A stretch of 64,000 bases of DNA, from the NCBI GenBank assembly GCA_946800325.1, contig OX326958.1, positions 24,449,914-24,513,913 of the forward strand, read 5' to 3'. This document shows positions 22,803-34,857 of the stretch, piece by piece (position 1 is the first letter of the stretch; every line of letters begins with the position of its first letter). A program made the position numbers and the translations under genes. Under the pieces are notes generated by a model, which ran no database searches, was not told the origin of the DNA, and saw nothing but the letters and a program-made list of their open reading frames with translations. The stretch is from Luzula sylvatica (lineage: Eukaryota > Streptophyta > Magnoliopsida > Poales > Juncaceae).

Positions 22803-22986
22803 AATCGTTTGGTACTGTTTAAACCCTACAACTTAACCTCTTTATATATTTCATATTGTCTGATCTATATAAATGGAGATTTTTTCTAAAAACTAACTAG
22901 AACGGGTTGGACGCAACTCGTTATAGGGATACACATTGATATATTTGTATAAGCATTAAACAATGTGAATTCTTTCTCTTCATTTC

Positions 22987-22988
<2 letters not shown>

Positions 22989-23029
<41 letters not shown>
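22989..23029. repeat. (GA)n microsatellite
   Basis: About 20 uninterrupted GA repeats. The adjacent ORF with a run of Arg-Glu codons is a product of this repeat. Confidence 0.95.
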
Positions 23030-23030
<1 letters not shown>

Positions 23031-23085
23031 AGTATTCATGGAGATAATCTTGACTAAATCACAGTTCATTTTCAGTCCTTTCTGC

Positions 23086-23637
23086 CTATGTTGCACGGAT
23101 ACGGATACGGGTATCGTATCCGATACGATACGGATACGGCGATACGGTAATTTTCAAAAAATCACGGATACGGATACGGCTATATAATTATTATTTTAAT
23201 ATATTTATATTGTATATAATAAATAAATTAATTAAATAATATTTTGAATTTAAATATCATGACAATAAATAAAATCAACATAATAATACAAGTATCATAA
23301 AAGTATTATAAATTTATTCTAGAAGTATCATAAAACTAATTTAGAAGTATCCTAGAAGTATCCTACAAGTATTTTATATAATTTATTTAAGAAAATTATG
23401 GGCCAAAATATATATTGGGCCGAAGTATCCTAAATGGAGTATCCTGAATGTATCTCAGCCGTATCCTGCCGTATCATGCCGTATCCCCGCCGTATCCGAA
23501 AAAAATAAATATTAAAATAATCGGATACGCCACGTGGCGTATCCGATACGTATCTGAGCCGTATCGTACCCGTATCCGTATCGGATACCCGTATCCTCAG
23601 GATACTTCTGCGTTTTTGAAGTATCCGCGTAACATAG
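23086..23637. mobile_element. hAT-type MITE F1 with 8-bp target duplication
   Basis: The 552-bp element has terminal inverted repeats: CTATGTTGCACGGATAC on the left and, read inverted, CTATGTTACGCGGATAC on the right. It is flanked by a perfect 8-bp duplication CTTTCTGC (23,078-23,085 and 23,638-23,645), the hAT signature. Subterminal GGATACGG words are repeated many times in both orientations, and the centre is AT-rich. There is no transposase, so it would depend on a hAT transposase supplied elsewhere. Confidence 0.88.
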
Positions 23638-23718
23638 CTTTCTGCCTTTGCAATTATATACAGTGTACATTTGCTTAACATTGGTCGACATTTAAAATTA
23701 GTAACTCAGATATTAATT

Positions 23719-24206
23719 GTGGTTGCACGGGTACTGGTATCGTATCCGATATGATGTGAATACGACGATACAATAATTTTCAAAAAATCTAGAATACATA
23801 TACGGCTATATAGTTATTAATTTAATATATTTATATTATATAAAAAATAAATAATATTTTTAAATTAAATATTATGAAGATAAATAATATCAACAAAACA
23901 ACACAAATATCATAGAAGTATTACAAATCTATTCTAGAAATATCCCGTAACAAATTTAGAAGTATCATATACGATTTTATAAAAAAATATTATGAGACGG
24001 AATATGTAATGAGACGGAATATCAGAAATGAAGTATCCCAGTCGTATCCCGACGTATTCTGAAGTATCTGAACCGTATTCATAAAAAATATATTAAAATA
24101 ATTGGATATCCCACTTAAAGTATCCGACTCGCATCGTACCCGTATTTGTATCGGATACCCGTATCTCCATGATACATTTACATTTTAGAATGATCCGCGT
24201 AACATA
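23719..24206. mobile_element. Second copy of the same MITE family (F2)
   Basis: A diverged copy of F1 begins near GTTGCACGGGTAC and ends near TGATCCGCGTAACATA. The internal landmarks are the same (TTTTCAAAAAATC near the left end, TATCGGATACCCGTATC near the right). Terminal bases are mutated and no clear target duplication is left, so it is older than F1. Confidence 0.8.
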
Positions 24207-25106
24207 ACTGATTACAAAAAAAAATTACTTATCCAAATTAAATTATTCTTAACGAAATTATTTCAATTTTTTCTATTAAAAGTTAATAATTTAATATTGA
24301 AGTAATTAACTAAGTATGTTGAACATTTCAATTATTATCATATAAAATCAATCAAATTAGCATACATAACTCCCAACAACTACCATTGATAATGTTCATA
24401 ACGAAATTAACAAATTAAGACACGAGGGTAATTCATCTTCTAAATATATTGTCTCGATTAATTAACATATATACCATGTTATTAAATTATCATCAAAATT
24501 TTGACAAACTAAAATATTTTTTGTCAAGTCTATAAATTAAAAAAAAAGAGTATATGAATTCAATAATATCATGGACATGCGCACGGGGAGGTCATGGGCC
24601 ATGACCCCTCCAATATTTTTGACATGCATCATATACAAAATTATGAGGATGTATATGAAATAAATACATGCCCATCAAACAAGGCTTCAGATGTAATAAT
24701 AAAGCATGGCCCTCCGTCTCTCGTACTGATCATCGGTGGCCATGTCACGTACTACGCAGAACCACCATTAATGTCCTCTTTAATTCCAATTTACACACAC
24801 TCTCTCTCTCCAGTCGGTTTGATATACCACCATGGCCATGGCCATGGCGCCATTAATGGTACCTCTAGTAATCATCTTGTTAAACAAATACATTATGAAA
24901 GTTAATAATATTTAATCAAAGAGAAAATGTAGATTGATTCATCACCGCTTTATATATGAAAAAGAGATAAATTAGAAGTTATTTTGGAAAGACAAAAGAA
25001 CTAAAGAGAGATGAAAACAGAGCTTTTATTTTTGCTTGGCTTTTTGCGACGCTTGCTCGTCAAGGCATGACTGGGGTCTATCAGTTCATTCCAAACAAGT
25101 TGTTAC

Positions 25107-25149
<43 letters not shown>

Positions 25150-25451
25150 AGGCTGGATTTTATCTCATGGACCTGGTTCATCTGCACCTTTTTTTTTTTT
25201 TTATTTATGCAGAAGAGACTGTTGAGAATTATGCAGAAGAGACCCTATTGTTGAACTAAATTAAATGTAATAAATGTTGGGGTTCTTTTGGTATTATTGC
25301 TGTTTTCTATTTTTTTTTCATTTAAAAAAAAAACTTAATAATTGACTAATTGTCATCAGCAAAAAGATGTTAGCCCGTCCGTCTCCAACCAAATAGTGAC
25401 ACGTGACAATTTTTTATTTATTTATTTAACGTTATTGTATATAGTATTATT

Positions 25452-25521
<70 letters not shown>

Positions 25522-25744
25522 ATTTAAGTAAGCTATATAAATTGAAATTAAAAAAAAAAAATGATCATGTTTAAAAATATTTGAAAAAAGGTATATTTTT
25601 TATTAAAAAAATAGATGTTGATTTTTTTTCCAGAAAAATATAGTTTTATTCAGACATGTATAATAATAATGTCAAGAAATATATTATGTTAAGATATATT
25701 GCACATCTAAGAAGAATATAATTGTTTGTGTCTTGCATAAAAAT
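24207..25744. other. AT-rich intergenic DNA with microsatellites
   Basis: No gene is seen. It includes a perfect (AG)n run at 25,109-25,145 and an (AT)n run at 25,455-25,519. Small ORFs here are low-complexity translations of these runs. Confidence 0.5.
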
Positions 25745-26657
25745 TCTTCCCTCTCATTAATTTTTGAATACAAGAGCTATGGTGAGGCCACATCACCAAT
25801 ACTGTTCACCGGTACTGTTCAAATGGGACTATTTACTCCTGTATTGCACTGTTCATCACGGTTACTGTTCATCGTTTTTTTTTTTTTGGGAATTTTATTT
25901 TATTTGACATATGTGTTGTGTTCTAAATAAAATATTTGAATTTTTCATCGTATTAATAAATATAATTGACATAAGTCTTGTGTTCTAAATAAAATATTTG
26001 AATTTTTCATCGTATTAATAAATATAATTGACATATGTCTTGTGTTCTAAATAAAATATTTGAATTTTTCATCGTATTAATAAATATAATTTGTATACTA
26101 TAATTTTACTGTTAACAAAATACTATTCACACAAATACTTTTTGTTAGCCTGAGCTGGTATTATTTTTTTTTTTTTGCTTATTATAACAGTTTTGATTGA
26201 TACCAAGCTGCCTTTTTTGTGTTTATTATAATATTTTTGATTGGTACCAAGCTGCGTCTTTTATGTTTTTTTTTTTTTGTCATTTTCAGAATTTTATTTT
26301 ATTTGACATGTTTTGTATTATAAATAAAACATTTCAATTTTTCTTTTGAAACATATGATATATTTTGAGGAGGAAAAAAATTTATATTTATTGCATAATA
26401 TTTGTGAGACTATTTAATATCAGATTTTTTTTTTTAAATTAACATTTATGAAGATTACTTTTGTTTTGCACTTGTAACGTTTTAGATAAAATTATTATTT
26501 TATGATCATATCTATTTTCTTATCAAATAATATATCAAATAATATATCCCGCAACGAAATAATATATCAAATAATATATCAAATAATTATTTTTACTTAT
26601 TATATTATTTCTTATCAAATAATATATCCCGCAGCGAAGCGCGGGATATTTTCCTAG
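25745..26657 (+). mobile_element. Non-autonomous Helitron H2
   Basis: A copy of the H1 family in the opposite orientation. The 3' end has a CCCGC/GCGGG-type hairpin at about 26,627-26,645 and CTAG at 26,654-26,657 followed by T. The 5' end near 25,745 matches the start of H1 (TTCCC...CATTAATTTTTGAAT). It holds three tandem 62-bp units where H1 has two, plus a degenerate second terminal-like segment (CCCGCAACGAA) near 26,545. There is no coding capacity. Confidence 0.75.
25906..26091 (+). repeat. Three tandem 62-bp units inside H2
   Basis: Units start at 25,906, 25,968 and 26,030, each with GACATA..GT..TTGTGTTCTA at its start, and are nearly identical. H1 has two units, so copy number differs between family members. 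Confidence 0.9.
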
Positions 26658-27377
26658 TTTATTTAAAAGGATATAAATTTCTATTGAAAATATGTATACT
26701 TGATATTTTCAAAAACTGTATAATCATATTAAAAATGTATGATAGCCATGCAAAAATGATATTATGCTATTCAAAAAAATATATAACATATTTAAATAAT
26801 TCAAATATGTATATTGCAGTTAAAAAAGTATATCGCACATTTTTTTGTCGACACATCTAACAAATGTATATATTATACATCTAAAAAGTATACCGAACAT
26901 AAGCAAATTATATTTTAGAAGATATAAACCAAACATGTTGTACTTTAAAAATATATTTCATACATATAACTAAAAAGTCTTTAAAAATATATAATCAAAG
27001 ATTATATTGTACTTCAATTAGGTTAACTAAAATGTCTATTAAAAAAAACTGAAAAAGAAAAAAAATATTAATGTATGACCATAAAAAATAGTATATTTCC
27101 ACACAAAAAGAAAAATGTTTTTAATTAAATATAAAATTCGATTCCTAATATGAAAAACAAACACTAGTTTTCAAAAGCATAAAAACAACAAAACAACAAA
27201 ACAACATATTTTAATTAAACAAATCAAAAATAAAAATGATTCCAAAATCCAAATAAACTCTCAAGACCTTATCTTTTTGTACGTAGTGAAAATACTTTTT
27301 TAACATTTTTATATTATGCAGGGGTGTAAATGAATAATATCCCTCCTAAAAATGGAGCCTCTTTCTAAACACCTCTC
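26658..27377. other. AT-rich upstream region of the kinase gene
   Basis: No gene is seen. The sequence is very AT-rich with purine runs. It would contain the distal promoter of the kinase gene, but I recognise no specific element with confidence. Confidence 0.4.
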
Positions 27378-27384
27378 TATAAAT
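27378..27384 (+). promoter_or_regulatory. TATA box of the kinase gene
   Basis: TATAAAT, preceded by CTC, lies 94 bp upstream of the ATG. It is followed by a pyrimidine-rich stretch (27,386-27,435), the usual plant core-promoter layout. Transcription would start near 27,410, giving a leader of about 65 nt. Confidence 0.6.
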
Positions 27385-27477
27385 GCTTCTCTCCCAACGG
27401 CCTTTCTTTTTGTCTCTTCTTCTTCACTGCTTCCATTAACAAATCCACCAACATCATAAATACGCCCATCGCCGGAG

Positions 27478-29427
27478 ATGGACGACGGAGATTTTCTACC
27501 ATCTCCTCCGCCTCCGCCATCTAATGCTTCGATCTTCCTTTCAAAACGCTTTCTGGGTCTCAGATTGTATTCCGTAATACTGATATGTTCTTTCATTCTT
27601 GTGCTCGCATTGTTCTTGTTACTCCTGTTTCTATTTCTTAGAAGAAATCGTGCTAGATCAAGTGGTAAACACGCAATCGCTCCGATCTCAGTTGTGGGTC
27701 GTGATGACGAGGAGGCGATAATCGGGGATATCAAGTTGGAGACTTTCTTTGATTTTGCGACTGAATCGAGTTCATTTCCGTCGACTTCGTCTTCTTCGTA
27801 TGAAAGAGAAAAAAGAGGGGAGAGTTTGGGATGGGGGAGGTGGTACAGTGTGAAAGAGCTGGAAATGGCGACTGGGGGTTTTGGTGATAATAGTGTGATT
27901 GGTAGGGGCGGATATGGAATTGTGCACAGAGGGGTCCTCCCTGATTTCTCCATTGTCGCCGTCAAGAATCTGCTTGATAACAAGTAAGTGCGAAATTTTG
28001 ACTAGATTTTGTTTTTTTGCATAAACACCCTAGAAACAAATTAAATTTTTTGAAAGAAAAAGATTTGGACTTTTGAACTGATCTTTTTATTCTTCCGTGA
28101 AGCAATTAAAATCGATAAATTGACTTTGTTTAGGTAGTTATTATGGATCTGGTATAACTAACACATCATAGATTCATAATGCCTTTCTGCATGCTGCATT
28201 ATTCAGGTCAATTATGCAATCAAGACCCTGATTTCATAATAATTACATAATTTTGTAGGGGTCAAGCAGAGAGGGAATTCAAAGTGGAAGTAGAAGCCAT
28301 TGGAAAAGTTCGACATAAAAACTTAGTAGGATTAATGGGCTATTGTGCAGAAGGTTCTAAAAGGTACCATATAATTTCATTTTTATCCCTAAAAAAACTT
28401 CAAAATATGATACATGCCCCTCTAAAATGAGAATTATATACGTATATACAGGATGCTTGTATATGAATATGTAGATAATGGAAGTTTGGAGCAATGGTTA
28501 CATGGAGAATTGGGGCGAAAAAATCCTCTCACTTGGGATTCGAGGATGAAAATCGCAATTAGTACTGCTAAAGGGTCTGTTTGCATAATTACACTCGCAA
28601 TTCTACTTAATTTTGTTCGATCTTTTCATTTTTATTTATTTATTTTATTGTTGTGGATAGGATATCGCATTTGCACGAAGGATTGGAGCCGAAAGTGGTA
28701 CATAGAGACATAAAATCGAGCAATATACTTTTGGATAAACAATTTAACGCTAAAGTTTCTGATTTTGGCATGGCCAAACTTTTAGGATCCGGTTCTACTT
28801 TCGTCACGACACGTGTCATGGGCACTTTCGGGTACAAATATTTCGCTTTAATGTTTTCAATATTTGTGAGGACATATATGTAAAATTGAAATGTTTTTTT
28901 GTGAATTAAGGTATGTAGCGCCAGATTATGCTTCGACGGGTATATTAAGTGAAGGAAGCGATATATATAGTTTCGGAGTTTTATTAATGGAAATTATAAC
29001 AGGTCGAAATCCCGTTGATTTTAATCGCTCACCTGGCGAGGTAATTTCTGAATATTCCAATTTTTCAATTTCTTTTATTTTTATTTTTATCTTTTCATTT
29101 ATTGATTCTGGTTTGCTCATTGAATTTTGCCTTACAAATTGGAATTATGATTTGATCAATCCTAATTATAGGCAAAATTTCATGGGTATCCTTATGAAAG
29201 TTCGAAATGTCAGCCATGCTCCTTCAAAACATGAAATATCATGAATATCTTTGGTGTGCAGGGTGTCCATGATATTTCTCATCTGTTGGGGCATATATGC
29301 AATTTTCAGATTTTGCAGGGCCACCCATGAAATGGACTAAATTATATGAAAATAGGATTTTACAAGAGACCGGTCCTGGCATTTTGGGTGCCCTAGACAA
29401 AATACGTACCCGAAACTCATATTGTAA

Positions 29428-29458
<31 letters not shown>

Positions 29459-30645
29459 TCAACAAAACAATTTAAAATATTTTTATTTTCAAACTAGAAA
29501 TCAAAATATCATCTAGTTGAAACTGTTTTTCATTAATCATATTAATTATTATTATTACATAAAATTTAGAACTGTCAATTTTTACAATTAAATTGAGCAG
29601 TCATTATTTAAAATTATCTTCAATGTTGCACGGATAGGAATATAACGATACAACGTTTCGAAATATTAGGATACAAATACACACAGTTATTAATTTAATA
29701 TATTTATATAATATAAAAGTTATAAATAAAAATTAATTAAGTAACATATTTTACTGTAAATATCATAAAAATATCCTATAATTATCCCAAAGTATTCCAG
29801 ATTTATATTTAGTATTGAGGGTTTGATACTTACAACTCTTTTAATTATTATATTTGCTTTAAGATTTTTATTTTTTAGAAGTATAACATGGATTATAATC
29901 CTACATATTTACCATTAAAAATCCAAAATATCATATTTACTCTTCCAAAGTTAAAATATCACATTTCCCGTTTAAAAAATCTAAAATCTAAAATATCATA
30001 TTCACCTTCTTACAAAATATAAAAAATACCCAAATTGTTTTGTCTCCTCAAGTAATTGCACACATACTCTAGAGAACATCGAAACATTGAATTTCAAAAC
30101 CATAAATAACATCTTTATATTATTCTAGGTTCAAATTAAAAAAGAGTTCTACCAAGGACTAATATGTTATTTTGAGTTTTTAAAAGTGTAAATACATAAC
30201 CCCCCCTGCAAAAAAAATAAAAAAGATAATTGTCTTAACTTGTGTTCATATATATATGTAGATAAATTTGGTCGAGTGGTTCAAGGGAATGGTGGGAACT
30301 CGACGAATCGAAGATCTATTAGATCCATCGGTACCGGTACCGCCCTCTCCTCGGGCGGTGAAAAGAGTTTTATTGGTATGCTTAAGATGTATCGATTCAG
30401 ACTCCCAAAAAAGACCCAAAATGAGTCAAATCGTTCACATGCTCGAAGGAGACGAGTTCCCTTATCGTGTTGTAAGTATTTCAATATTTTCTTAATTGTT
30501 ATTTGTGAATAATACATTTTTAGCATTTTTGGTTTGTGACTTATTTTGAATTTTACGGTTTTAGGAACATCGATCGCCGCGAGAGAATGCATCGAGAATT
30601 GCTAACTTAGGAAGGTTTGATACGGAAAGTTCGATGTTGAGGTGA
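27478..30645 (+). CDS. Transmembrane receptor-like Ser/Thr kinase, RLCK-V type (At1g01540/At4g01330-like)
   Basis: Seven exons join in frame to 441 residues: 27478-27983, 28259-28363, 28452-28574, 28661-28831, 28911-29040, 30262-30471, 30565-30645, all with GT...AG introns. A short Pro-rich N terminus is followed by one membrane segment (about 31-54), a basic stop-transfer RRNR, an acidic/Ser-rich linker, and [12 protein letters not shown] leading into the kinase domain. Motifs seen are the glycine loop GRGGYG (142-147), VAVK (K163), VEAIG with the helix-C glutamate, HRDIKSSN (259-266), DFG (279-281) and GTFGYVAPD (299-307). It is an RD-type kinase and probably active. There is no extracellular receptor domain, so it likely signals from the cytosolic face of a membrane. 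The APE glutamate is Asp (D307). Family members run about 440-510 residues. The 1.2-kb intron 5 holds a MITE relic. The exact orthologue is uncertain. Confidence 0.9.
29437..29459. repeat. (AT)n microsatellite in kinase intron 5
   Basis: A short perfect AT run within the 1.2-kb intron between 29,040 and 30,262. Confidence 0.8.
29621..29805 (+). mobile_element. Relic of the F-family MITE in the kinase intron
   Basis: CAATGTTGCACGGATA at 29,621 matches the left end of F1. It is followed by the same order of landmarks (ACGATACAA, then TTATTAATTTAATATATTTATAT and ATCATAAAAATATCC). The right half is missing or too diverged. It is intronic, so it does not affect the protein. Confidence 0.6.
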
Positions 30646-32592
30646 ATATAGTAAATGTGTGTTATATAATATATATCACTAAAACTAGCATTCTTTTTTT
30701 TCATGTATATTTGTGTTGTATTTCCCTGATTTCACCACTGAATTTGCTTTGCATCTTGATTAACACACTTGATAAACATGATATTTAACAAAATACACAT
30801 AATTAAATTTATCTAATATACAAAATTAATAATTAATCAATAATAACAAAATTATTTTTATTCTCTAAAAATACTAAAAAGGTAAAGAAAAAATTAGAAA
30901 ACTTACCATCTCACTAGGATCAATTATATTTCTTTACTGAGAATTTTTTTCCGAAACCCCCAAAATTTTATGAATACTTTTTACAAGAAAATCTTTATTT
31001 CTAGATTGTTACTTTTAATTTCTATATAAAATCTATTGCCTTCTCTTTTTTATCCGTTTACATAGATTAAAAGTAAAACTTGAGATTTTTTACAATAAAT
31101 TCCAATGAACTTTATAGAAATTAAAAGATAATCTAAAAATAAGTTTTTCTTCTTCAAATATACAGAAAAATTAGGGAATCTGAAGAATTCCTTTCTTTTA
31201 TTTCTTGCTTTATATATATTTTCATTGTCGATAAATACTAAGGCTCCATTTGTAGGTAAATAGCCTTCGTTATCATACAGTTTGAAGGCATTAAAGCATT
31301 GAATAAAATAATAGTTTTCATGGAGACATTAAAGCATTGAGAAAATAATCTGGTTGCATGAAATGAAGGCATTAAAAAATTGACAAAATAATTTCAAACA
31401 GGTAACAAATTTTTCTATTGTTAAAACTTTACATGGAAACTGGAAAGCTCTAAAGTTCAGAAATGCAAAAGATAAAAGAATATATAATATTGAAAATGAA
31501 AAACTCAACAGACATAACTACAATATATAATTTTCTATGAATAAGTAGTTTTCTCCAATTTCCTAATAAGAACGAATCAACAAGCGAATATTTCATTTCT
31601 TTTTCTTACTTTTTGGTTTCCATATTTTACTATTTCAGTACATAATTTCCCACTGAGAATACAAGTTAGTTATGTAGTCCCACCTTCGTCAATATAACTC
31701 AATTCATCATTCATTTTAGATGATGGGTTCATGCTAAACTAATTTTCATCACACTTTTTTTTCCAATCAAAATATATTTTACATGATATTAATATATTGA
31801 TATTGTTAGATTCATTGTATAATCACATTTACGAATATTTTACGTTATGATAGCAGCAGAAGGCTTATTTTTTATCGGATAGTAATGTACAATTAATGCC
31901 ATTGTAAGATAATATACGGGAAAGAACACAATTTTACAAAAAATATAACAACACAATTATATGTTGTTGGTCGTTATAATTCATACAATATCAAATATAA
32001 AAACGAAGAACCATATAACTTATGTACTAACCATACACCATTAATCATACAATACTGATATTTTGTAATGATTCGAAAGACAACGCAGACTATACATAAT
32101 ATATTAATATCACATTAATAGTGCAGACAATTTTAAAAAATAATATCACATTAATAGTGCAAAATTTTTTTTAAAATGATTTCATATTGTATTTTATTTT
32201 TCAATTTAGAGCTTTAAAAATAACAATGGTATTCTAGATTGTTTTAATAGGTATATTATTCTCTTCCATTTCTTTTAATTTTTTAAATTTTACTATTAAC
32301 TTGATAATAGTTCAATAATAATAAGACGAATGTATTTTTGTATAATAATAATAATAATAATTATTATTATTATTATTTTACCATTAACTTTGTTAAAAAT
32401 TCAATAATAAACATAACATACTCGATATTATATATAATTATTACCATTATAATTTAAATAATAATTATTATTAAATTCAAATTTGTAGATATACATTCTT
32501 TTGTATTGTATTTTTGTAGTTAATAAGAATGTCATGTTCGAACTATGTTAATATGAATTTCAAAATAAATAGAAAATTCAAGCCAATATAGT
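30646..32592. other. AT-rich downstream and intergenic DNA
   Basis: It holds the 3' untranslated region of the kinase gene (no canonical AATAAA close to the stop) and AT-rich DNA without a recognisable gene. A (TAA)n/(TTA)n inverted microsatellite lies at about 32,342-32,378. Confidence 0.4.
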
Positions 32593-32635
32593 TAGGGATG
32601 TCAACGAGGCGGGTCGGGTTTGGGTAAGTCTCTCC

Positions 32636-33625
32636 TGAAGGAAATACAGTTTCAGGATCAACCGTAAAAGTGTACACAAGGATAAACGAATGTAGTCGTA
32701 CATTCGTGGCCATAACTGTCAGTGGGAAAATCCGATTTGAATGGTTCAAATTGGGTTAGATAGATAATTAGATTATCTATAACCTTCATGTAGAAATATA
32801 TTTCATATGAACGAAGTATTAGTGTCGTTTCTGTGAAATACCGAAAGGGTGCAACAGTATGACATACAGTTAGTAAAACAGTCATAACTTTTGCATACGA
32901 ACTCCAATTGGGCTGGGACAAATTGGGTTGTGTAGATAATTAGATTATCTACAACTTTCATGTTGGGTGATTTTCTGTCTGAGACATTTACCAATTTCGA
33001 AATGACAGAATACTGACCAGGTTCATGCAGTTTTCTGTGTGAGAGGGTGTATATTGGATATACATGTCTTTTGGCTAATCCTGATCCTATTAGGTATAAA
33101 TAGGATACTTTCTCTCTCATCACAATGGATGTTAATGCAATCTTATTCAGAATATTCAGGAGATTTTCCAGAATAATTGAGATACAACTTTCTATTGAGT
33201 GAAAGGGTGTAAAGAGAGATAACCGAGAAAAGGAGTTTTCTCGGTGTAGAGAATCAAACGATCGAGCAAGTTCGCCGGTGCATCGTCTAGGCAGTTGCAT
33301 CCGCGACCGACGTCTTGCCACTCACGGTGGATACAAGTAGAGGAGCGACAATTGTGGCTCTTAGATTGTGATCGACCCAAGGAGTGAGAAGACGGCCAAC
33401 GAACGGTGAAAGACGCGTGGTATGGGACGCGCGGATTGTCACCAACGTGACATGAGATAGAAGGCGGCGATCAACCCTTCGTGCGTGATCAATTTCACGC
33501 TGGTATAGATCTATCCTTCTATTCGCATCGTACCCTCGAAGTCATGGCGTGATCTCGGGAATCGGAGAATCGGACCGGGCCTTCATTCCGCTGCGCGGAC
33601 CCGGAGTCGAGGATATTCTCCATCA
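32636..33625 (+). repeat. 5' LTR of element D
   Basis: The LTR is 990 bp, starts TGAAGGAAATACAG and ends TTCTCCATCA directly before the PBS. It is similar to the A LTR but differs in a segment around 33,115-33,190, which defines a separate subfamily. ORFs inside are not genes. Confidence 0.9.
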
Positions 33626-33626
33626 G

Positions 33627-33638
33627 TGGTATCAGAGC
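33627..33638 (+). other. Primer-binding site of element D (initiator tRNA-Met)
   Basis: The sequence is exactly TGGTATCAGAGC, one base after the LTR. This is the standard plant initiator-tRNA-Met primer site. Confidence 0.92.
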
Positions 33639-33919
33639 GATCGCCATCGATTCGAGGGTCGAATCATAGTCGTATATTAGATATACGCACGGGTTATCAA
33701 AGTTCGTACCCGTTTGCATGATGTTACATATAGAGAAAGTCAAATTCCGTTAAAATCACAAGTGGAATTCGCTAGAGATCGATCAAAAGTTGATTGAGAG
33801 TATCTAGGAATTATTGTGAAAAGGTTTCATGATTTATCGTTTCAGAAACGAGCGAAAACGGAAGAAACGGCAAAATCTGCAGACAATTAGAATACGAAAC
33901 AGTGAGTAAAACTAAGATA

Positions 33920-34450
33920 ATATTCAGTGGGAAACTCCAAATTGATTGGATCAAATTGGCGTAGTTAGATAATGAGATTATCTATGACTTTGATACAGAA
34001 AGTTTTTTCATTTGAACGAATTATCAGTGTCGTTTTTATGAAATACTGAAAGGGTGCGACTGTTTGACATACAGAGACTAAAACGTCCGTATACGTCGCA
34101 TAGAAACTCCAATTGAGTCCAATCTAATTGGTTTAGTTAGATAATAAGATTATCTAGAACTTTCGTTCACGTTCAAAGTCGGTTGGAACAATTTAATATT
34201 TTTGTTTCAACAGAATACTGAAAAGGTGTCTGTAGTTTTCTGGTTGAAAAGGTGTCTATTGGATAAACTTACCTTTTCATTTGTTCGTATTTTACTAAAA
34301 CTGCTATAACTTTCAGTAGAAAATTCCGATTTGAATGGTTCAAATTGGGTTAGTTAGATAATGAGATTATCTAGAACTTTCATGCTGTAATATATTTCAT
34401 TTGAGCGAAGTATTAGTGTCGTTCTAATGAAATACCGAAAGGGTGCAGAA
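33920..34450 (+). repeat. Three LTR-like modules in element D leader
   Basis: Three diverged copies of a roughly 120-180 bp module occur (dyads near 33,967, 34,140 and 34,355), each centred on TTAGATAAT-N3-ATTATCTA and followed by an ACTTTC segment. Two further copies of the module are in the LTR itself (near 32,760 and 32,935). The third leader copy also carries the LTR-like GAAATACCGAAAGGGTGCA segment. Confidence 0.7.
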
Positions 34451-34454
34451 AAAC

Positions 34455-34567
34455 AGTTTTTCTGCCGCCCGGGGGCAGTTTTTGGCGCCCCGGGCGCGTC
34501 CCGGGCGAGGTTTTCTCGCGCCCCACGGCCCTTGCGTTACAACGGATGGGGAAGTCCGTTATAACGG
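34455..34567 (+). repeat. GC-rich dyads followed by TCCGTT dyads in element D leader
   Basis: A strikingly GC-rich stretch (34,463-34,530) contains GCGCCCCGGGCGC and further CCCGGG centres. Next come GTTACAACGGA and a full TCCGTTATAACGGA at 34,534-34,567, remnants of the array type seen in A and B. Confidence 0.7.
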
Positions 34568-34857
34568 ACCCTTCTCTGGATGCTGTTTTTGTTTTCGCGA
34601 TAACTTTGGCTACGAAGCTCGAAATTTTGAGTTCTTTATATCGATTTGATCGGCATCAAACATTCTAGCCTATTAGATAATTAATTATTTAGAATAATTA
34701 ATCTCCCTAAATAAATCATATGCATATAGAAAATCTTGTGATAGTGATATAATTGGATTATGTCACGGATTTAGAAACATGCAATGGCATGATCCCTCAT
34801 AATATTTAAGTCATGGAAATGCCTTCCATATCCACAACTACCGAGTTCGGTGTTACG

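Noticed and set aside
23430..23681. ORFs on both strands with repeated Asp-Thr or Tyr-Pro words
   Set aside because: They are produced by GGATAC words of the hAT MITE F1.
25342..25527. ORF ending in an Ile-Tyr run, and a similar one at 61,672-61,863
   Set aside because: Translations of TA microsatellites.
27309..27983. 224-codon minus-strand ORF overlapping the kinase first exon
   Set aside because: It is the antisense shadow of a GC-richer coding exon. The plus strand has the TATA box, clear kinase motifs and splice donors.
32803..33321. 172-codon antisense ORF in the D LTR, repeated at 40,160-40,678 and in A
   Set aside because: It lies entirely in LTR DNA, is antisense, and its frame is not kept across subfamilies. 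Its apparent conservation simply reflects LTR identity.
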